Assembly: GCF_036567905.1 (NCBI RefSeq)
Contig: NZ_DATCTO010000012.1
Location: forward strand, 1-55,346
Source of the DNA: Candidatus Binatus sp.
Lineage (GTDB): Bacteria; Desulfobacterota; Binatia; Binatales; Binataceae
Direction: 5' to 3'
DNA: 55,346 nt
The notes beneath the pieces are model-generated. The model was not told where the DNA came from. It did not search any database and worked only from the letters and a program-made list of their open reading frames with translations. Positions 51,478-55,346 of the stretch are shown here, piece after piece. Position numbers and translations under genes: made by a program. How positions within the stretch are numbered: position 1 is the stretch's first letter; the number at the start of each line of letters is the position of its first letter.

Positions 51478-52592
51478 GCACGCTGCGCACCGAAGAAATG
51501 ACGCTGAACATGGGCCCGCAGCATCCGTCGACGCACGGGGTGCTGCGCTTCGTGGTGCGCGCCGACGGCGAGGTGATGCGCGAGGCGATACCCGACGTCG
51601 GCTACCTGCACCGATCGATCGAAAAGATTGCGGAAAAGGTCGGCTACCGCGGCTTCATGCCATACACCGATCGGGTCGATTACGTGTGCGCGATGTTCAC
51701 CAACCAGGGCTGGGGCATGGCGTGCGAGAAGCTGGCCGGAATCGAAGTGCCCAGGCGCGGCGAGTACTGCCGGGTGATCGCGGCGGAGTTCAACCGAATC
51801 GCGTCGCATCTGCTGTCGGTGGGCGCGATGGCGATGGATATCGGCGCGATGACGCCGTTCGCGCACGTGATCCGCGAGCGCGAGATGATCAACGATTTGA
51901 TCGAAGAGCTGTGCGGCGCGCGGCTGACGTTCAACTACATGCGAATCGGCGGCGTGGCGTGGGACCTGCCCCCCGGATGGCGCGAGAAGGCGCTTGCGTA
52001 CCTGGATCATTTCGACCCGATCCTCGAGGAATACAACGCGCTCATCTCGTGGAACAAAATTTACATCGAGCGGCTGGCGAACGTCGGCGTGATCACGGCG
52101 GCGGACGCGATCAACTACAACCTGGTCGGGCCGAATCTGCGCGCGTGCGGAATCAAGTGGGACATCCGCAAGGACATTCCGTATTCGGTGTATCCCGAGT
52201 TCGAGTTCGAGGTGCCGGTCGGCAATGGCCAGTGGGGCAAGCTCGGCGACTCGATGGATCGATACGTGGTGCGGATTCGCGAGATGGCGCAGTCGTCGAA
52301 GATTTTGCGCCAGGCGCTGGAGAAGATTCCGCCGGGCGCGGTGCTGGCGAAAGTGGTGCGCAATTTCAAGCCGCCGGCCGGCGAATGCCAGATTCGCGTC
52401 GAGAGCGGACGCGGCGACATGGGCTGGTACCTGGTCAGCGACGGCACCGGCTATCCGTGGCGGGTTCACGTGCGCACGGGATCGTTCGCGGCGATGGGAA
52501 TCATCCAGAAGCTGAGCGCGGGATTGATGATCGCGGACCTGGTCACGCTGATCGCGAGCCTGGACGTGATTGCGCCGGAGATCGATCGATAG
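51474..52592 (+). CDS. nuoD: NADH-quinone oxidoreductase subunit D
   Basis: The 49-kDa subunit lines the quinone site. Features: [57 protein letters not shown], and the C-terminal [27 protein letters not shown]. The 372-residue length is slightly short but normal for stand-alone NuoD. It is followed after six bases by nuoH, leaving no room for nuoE, nuoF or nuoG. Confidence 0.96.
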   Translation: MSTLRTEEMTLNMGPQHPSTHGVLRFVVRADGEVMREAIPDVGYLHRSIEKIAEKVGYRGFMPYTDRVDYVCAMFTNQGWGMACEKLAGIEVPRRGEYCRVIAAEFNRIASHLLSVGAMAMDIGAMTPFAHVIREREMINDLIEELCGARLTFNYMRIGGVAWDLPPGWREKALAYLDHFDPILEEYNALISWNKIYIERLANVGVITAADAINYNLVGPNLRACGIKWDIRKDIPYSVYPEFEFEVPVGNGQWGKLGDSMDRYVVRIREMAQSSKILRQALEKIPPGAVLAKVVRNFKPPAGECQIRVESGRGDMGWYLVSDGTGYPWRVHVRTGSFAAMGIIQKLSAGLMIADLVTLIASLDVIAPEIDR

Positions 52593-52598
52593 GCATCG

Positions 52599-53789
52599 AT
52601 GCAGACGCTGATTCAAAATCTGATTGCGTGGGGCGCGTTCGGCAAGCACCCGCCGCGGGACCTGGTCGCCGCGATCGTGGTGTTCGTGATGAGCGCGGTC
52701 GTGTTCCTGGTCGTCGCGCTTCCGTTTGGGGGAATCGTGACCTGGGTCGAGCGGCGGGTGTGGGCGCGAATCCAGTCGCGGGTGGGCCCAAACCGCGTCG
52801 GTCCGCAGGGCTTCCTGCAGTGGCTGGCGGACGGAGTGAAAATCGTCTGCAAGGAAGACATCGTCCCCGCCGAAGCCGACTCGCGCCTGTTCAAGCTGGC
52901 GCCGTACCTGGTGATGCTGGCGTTCATCCTGCCGTGGGCGGTGATGCCGTTCTCGTCGTCGCTGATACTGGCCGACATGAACGTGGGCATCCTGTACATG
53001 ACGGCGGTGACGGCGCTTACGGTGGTGGGCGTGCTGATGGCGGGATGGGCGTCGAACAACAAGTGGTCGCTGATCGGCGGAGTCCGCTCGGCGGCGCAAA
53101 TAGTCAGTTACGAAATACCGGCGGGGCTTTCGATCTTCCCGGTCGTGCTGATGACGGGCACGCTGTCGATGCAGGGAATCATCCGCGGCCAGGGCTGGGC
53201 GCCGCAGCATTGGTTCCTGTTCGCCAATCCATTCACGTTCGTGGCGGCCAACATCCTCTATATGTCGTCGCTCGCCGAGGCTAACCGGACGCCGTTCGAT
53301 TTGCCCGAAGCCGAATCCGAACTGGTGGCAGGCTTTGCGACTGAGTATAGCGGCTGGCGCTACGCGTGTTTCTCCATGGCGGAATGGGGAAACCTGTTTA
53401 TCGTCGGCGCGATAATCACGACGCTGTTCCTTGGCGGATGGCAATTTCCGCACGTGACGAACAATGCAGTTGCGATGAACGTGCTGGAAGTGATTACGTT
53501 CAACGTCAAAGTACTATTCCTGGTTTTCGTCTCGATGTGGATACGCGCGACGCTGCCGCGAGTCCGAATCGATCAGCTAATGACGGCATGCTGGAAGTAC
53601 TTCGTGCCGATAGCGTTTGTGAATATGATCGGCACCGCGGTGTGGGTAGCCATATGGCCGGACGGCAACGTGTGGATGGGCTATATCATGTTCTCCGGAG
53701 CGATCGTGCTCGGGGCAGTATTCATTCAGCGGGTTATCTACTATCTCAGGCGTTCACGGATGGAAGTTTACTTCAATCCGACTATATAG
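52599..53789 (+). CDS. nuoH: NADH-quinone oxidoreductase subunit H
   Basis: NuoH is the eight-span subunit linking the quinone site to the proton channels. Conserved segments: WVERRVWARIQSRVGPNRVGPQGFLQWLADGVKIVCKEDIVP, NRTPFDLPEAESELVAGFATEYSGWRYACFSMAEW, and WIRATLPRVRIDQLMTACWKYFVPIAF. The 396-residue length is usual for long NuoH forms. It has a Met start six bases after nuoD. Confidence 0.96.
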   Translation: MQTLIQNLIAWGAFGKHPPRDLVAAIVVFVMSAVVFLVVALPFGGIVTWVERRVWARIQSRVGPNRVGPQGFLQWLADGVKIVCKEDIVPAEADSRLFKLAPYLVMLAFILPWAVMPFSSSLILADMNVGILYMTAVTALTVVGVLMAGWASNNKWSLIGGVRSAAQIVSYEIPAGLSIFPVVLMTGTLSMQGIIRGQGWAPQHWFLFANPFTFVAANILYMSSLAEANRTPFDLPEAESELVAGFATEYSGWRYACFSMAEWGNLFIVGAIITTLFLGGWQFPHVTNNAVAMNVLEVITFNVKVLFLVFVSMWIRATLPRVRIDQLMTACWKYFVPIAFVNMIGTAVWVAIWPDGNVWMGYIMFSGAIVLGAVFIQRVIYYLRRSRMEVYFNPTI

Positions 53790-53798
53790 AGGTTATTG

Positions 53799-54365
53799 AT
53801 GATCGCGGTTTCGGAATACGTACATAATATAAGGGACACGGTCTCGACGATCTTCGAGGGCATGGCGGTAACGGCGTCGCATTTCATGCGCAAGCCGTAC
53901 ACGGTGCAATATCCGGATCGGATCGCGGTGCGCGTGCAGGACACGCTGCCGTTCCGTTATCGCGGGATCCTGGATGTCGATCTCGAAATATGCACGGGCT
54001 GCCTGGCGTGCGAGCGCGCCTGTCCGATCGATTGCATCGTCATAGTGGCCGACAAGGATCAGCAAACGCGGCAGTTGCTGTTGTCGCAGTTCGATATTGA
54101 CATCGCCAAGTGCATGTACTGCGGGCTGTGCAGCGAGGCGTGTCCAACCGGATCGATCCATCATACGACGGAGTTCGAGGGCGCTGACTATTCGCTGGAG
54201 AGCCTGATTCGCCGCTTCGTCCAGGATCCGGTGATTGCTTACAAGGCCAAAAAGGGGCCGGAGACGGATCCGAGAATCGCGCCAATCCTGAATCGCGGCA
54301 CGGCCTACCTCGATCAATGGGCGCAACCCGGCGGCGAGAAGCCGGCCGGAGAAGAGCCGGCGTAG
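53799..54365 (+). CDS. nuoI: NADH-quinone oxidoreductase subunit I
   Basis: The ferredoxin-like subunit carries two [4Fe-4S] clusters: CTGCLACERACPIDC and CMYCGLCSEACPTGS, each with CxxCxxCxxxCP. The N-terminal amphipathic helix (SEYVHNIRDTVSTIFEGMAVTASHF) sits against the membrane. A TTG at 53796 directly precedes the ATG used here; TAGAGG is the ribosome-binding site. C-terminal extension is Ala/Pro/Gly rich. Confidence 0.95.
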   Translation: MIAVSEYVHNIRDTVSTIFEGMAVTASHFMRKPYTVQYPDRIAVRVQDTLPFRYRGILDVDLEICTGCLACERACPIDCIVIVADKDQQTRQLLLSQFDIDIAKCMYCGLCSEACPTGSIHHTTEFEGADYSLESLIRRFVQDPVIAYKAKKGPETDPRIAPILNRGTAYLDQWAQPGGEKPAGEEPA

Positions 54366-54403
54366 CGCGCGCCCGGGTCTGCAACGCGGGGAAGGGCGAA
54401 TCG

Positions 54404-54901
54404 ATGCTCGCACAGGTAATATTCTATGCGGTAGCCGCGTTGACGGTGGGATCGGCCGCGCTGGTGGCGTTCTCGCGCAACATAGTTTATTCGACCTTTG
54501 CGCTGCTGGGCGCATTCATGGGCGTAGTGGGTATCTACATTCTGCTCGCGGCGGATTTTGTCGCGATGGTGCAGCTACTCGTTTATGTCGGCGGGATATT
54601 GGTACTGACTATCTTCGCAGTGATGCTGACGGCGGGAATCGGCGACGTAAAGGTGTCGAATCGCGCGGTTGGAAGCGCACCCGCGATTGTAGTAGCAGGG
54701 GTCGCGGCGATCGTGATGCTGTATGCGGTGATGCGAACGCAGTGGCATCAGGCGGCCGCACTCACGCCCGCGCCGACAACCTACGCGATCGGAAACGCGT
54801 TCCTGGGCGATTACGTGCTGCCATTCGAGGTCGCGTCGCTGGTGTTGTTGGCGGCGCTAATCGGCGCGATTGTCATTTCGCGCCACGAAGTCAGGGAGTA
54901 G
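54404..54901 (+). CDS. nuoJ: NADH-quinone oxidoreductase subunit J
   Basis: The 165-residue product has five hydrophobic spans and the NuoJ core SRNIVYSTFALLGAFMGVVGIYILLAADFVAMVQLLVYVGGILVLTIFAVMLTA. ATG 54404 is preceded by GGGGAAGGG. The upstream open frame overlaps nuoI and is not used. Ends 18 bases before nuoK. Confidence 0.94.
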   Translation: MLAQVIFYAVAALTVGSAALVAFSRNIVYSTFALLGAFMGVVGIYILLAADFVAMVQLLVYVGGILVLTIFAVMLTAGIGDVKVSNRAVGSAPAIVVAGVAAIVMLYAVMRTQWHQAAALTPAPTTYAIGNAFLGDYVLPFEVASLVLLAALIGAIVISRHEVRE

Positions 54902-54919
54902 GGGAGCGGGAGAATCGGG

Positions 54920-55234
54920 ATGGGCGGGGGAATAACGCTGAACCACTTCCTGGTTCTGAGCCTGATAATCTTTTCGCTCGGGCTGTTCACGGTTCTGACG
55001 CGCCGAAACGCGATTGGAATCCTGATGGGCGTCGAGCTGATACTCAACTCCGCCAACATCAACTACCTTGCATTCGCGTTTTACGGCGGCGGCAAATACG
55101 ACGGCCAGATTTTTGCGATTTTCGTAATCATGCTGGCGGCGGCAGAGGCGGTGATCGGACTGGCGGTGGTGCTGGCGATTTATCAGAACTTCAAGACGAT
55201 CGATGTCGATGCGGCCGAGACGCTGCGTGGATAG
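54920..55234 (+). CDS. nuoK: NADH-quinone oxidoreductase subunit K
   Basis: The 104-residue three-span antiporter-like subunit has HFLVLSLIIFSLGLFTVLTRRNAIGILMGVELILNSANINYLAF with the membrane glutamate of GVELILNSANIN, and AEAVIGLAVVLAIYQNF. Ribosome-binding site GGGAGCGGGAG. Ends seven bases before nuoL. Confidence 0.96.
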   Translation: MGGGITLNHFLVLSLIIFSLGLFTVLTRRNAIGILMGVELILNSANINYLAFAFYGGGKYDGQIFAIFVIMLAAAEAVIGLAVVLAIYQNFKTIDVDAAETLRG

Positions 55235-55241
55235 CTGAGCG

Positions 55242-55346
55242 ATGGATCATCCGATTGCGGTTACCTTCATTCGATTGATCGTGGCGCTGCCGCTGGTGGG
55301 CGCGGCGATCAATTTCATTGCGGGCGCGTGGCTGCAGAAGACCTTC
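55242..55346 (+). CDS. nuoL: NADH-quinone oxidoreductase subunit L, N-terminal fragment cut by the window end
   Basis: Only 35 codons are present, with no stop before the window ends. The beginning MDHPIAVTFIRLIVALPLVG then AAINFIAGAWLQKTF matches the first transmembrane segment of NuoL (typical PLxGAAxNxL). Position directly after nuoK supports the call. Confidence 0.88.
   Translation, partial: MDHPIAVTFIRLIVALPLVGAAINFIAGAWLQKTF

Noticed and set aside
51378..53453. 691-codon minus-strand open frame across nuoD and nuoH
   Set aside because: It spans two clear nuo genes and their junction; the translation is low-complexity Arg/His/Asp-rich and not protein-like.

Overview
This is a GC-rich (roughly 60-65% by eye), densely coded bacterial chromosome segment with about 58 protein genes, mostly on the + strand, and no rRNA, tRNA, CRISPR array, phage or transposase that I can see. 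Gene content (a long hopanoid operon, a CruF-type carotenoid hydratase, a C-3 hopanoid methylase, an alkylglycerone-phosphate-synthase-like flavoprotein, and a nuo cluster without EFG) suggests a deep-branching Gram-negative of the Desulfobacterota/Binatota kind. That assignment is an inference from gene content, not a measured placement.

Layout. 1-8.3 kb: end of a CAP-domain protein, a cytosolic GH29 fucosidase (-), a cyclophilin lipoprotein, a PHP phosphoesterase, a GAF-containing PtsP, and a membrane-anchored B12-type radical SAM protein behind a strong promoter. 8.3-13.5 kb: a DUF1499 protein, an 0.9 kb repeat-bearing gap, a C-terminally eroded BNR/sialidase-like protein, two DUF507 proteins, frataxin (cyaY) and a Gfo/Idh/MocA oxidoreductase. 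13.5-25.8 kb: a TetR regulator, then the hopanoid operon hpnH-ispA-(Zn alcohol dehydrogenase)-shc-dxr-hpnC-hpnD-hpnE-hpnA-cruF-like. 25.8-29 kb: an SDR, hpnG (-), hpnK and a GNAT acetyltransferase. 29-35 kb: a helical hypothetical (-), a serine hydrolase (-), an M1 aminopeptidase, two parS-like sites and an aldo/keto reductase (-). 35.3-36.9 kb: hpnR. 37-50 kb: mixed metabolism (AGPS-like, SufT-like, TPR, SDRs, malQ, Vgb-like propeller, hydrolase, tam, isoaspartyl peptidase, GT39, zinc-ribbon proteins). 50-55.3 kb: nuoABCDHIJK and the start of nuoL, cut by the window end.

How the genes fit together. The central operon can carry isoprenoids from the MEP pathway (Dxr) through farnesyl diphosphate (IspA) to squalene (HpnC/D/E), hopene (Shc) and adenosylhopane (HpnH). 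HpnG (nearby, opposite strand) would release adenine, and HpnR would methylate at C-3. No HpnO aminotransferase is present, so a bacteriohopanetetrol end product is plausible, and the zinc dehydrogenase inside the operon is a candidate for the side-chain reduction step.

The two observations I rate highest are (1) a near-identical 15-base site placed 5-6 bases after the -10 box both of the TetR gene that heads the hopanoid operon and of the B12 radical SAM gene 7 kb away, suggesting one regulon; and (2) a pair of parS-type palindromes 65 bp apart in a short intergenic gap, suggesting the segment lies near the chromosome origin.
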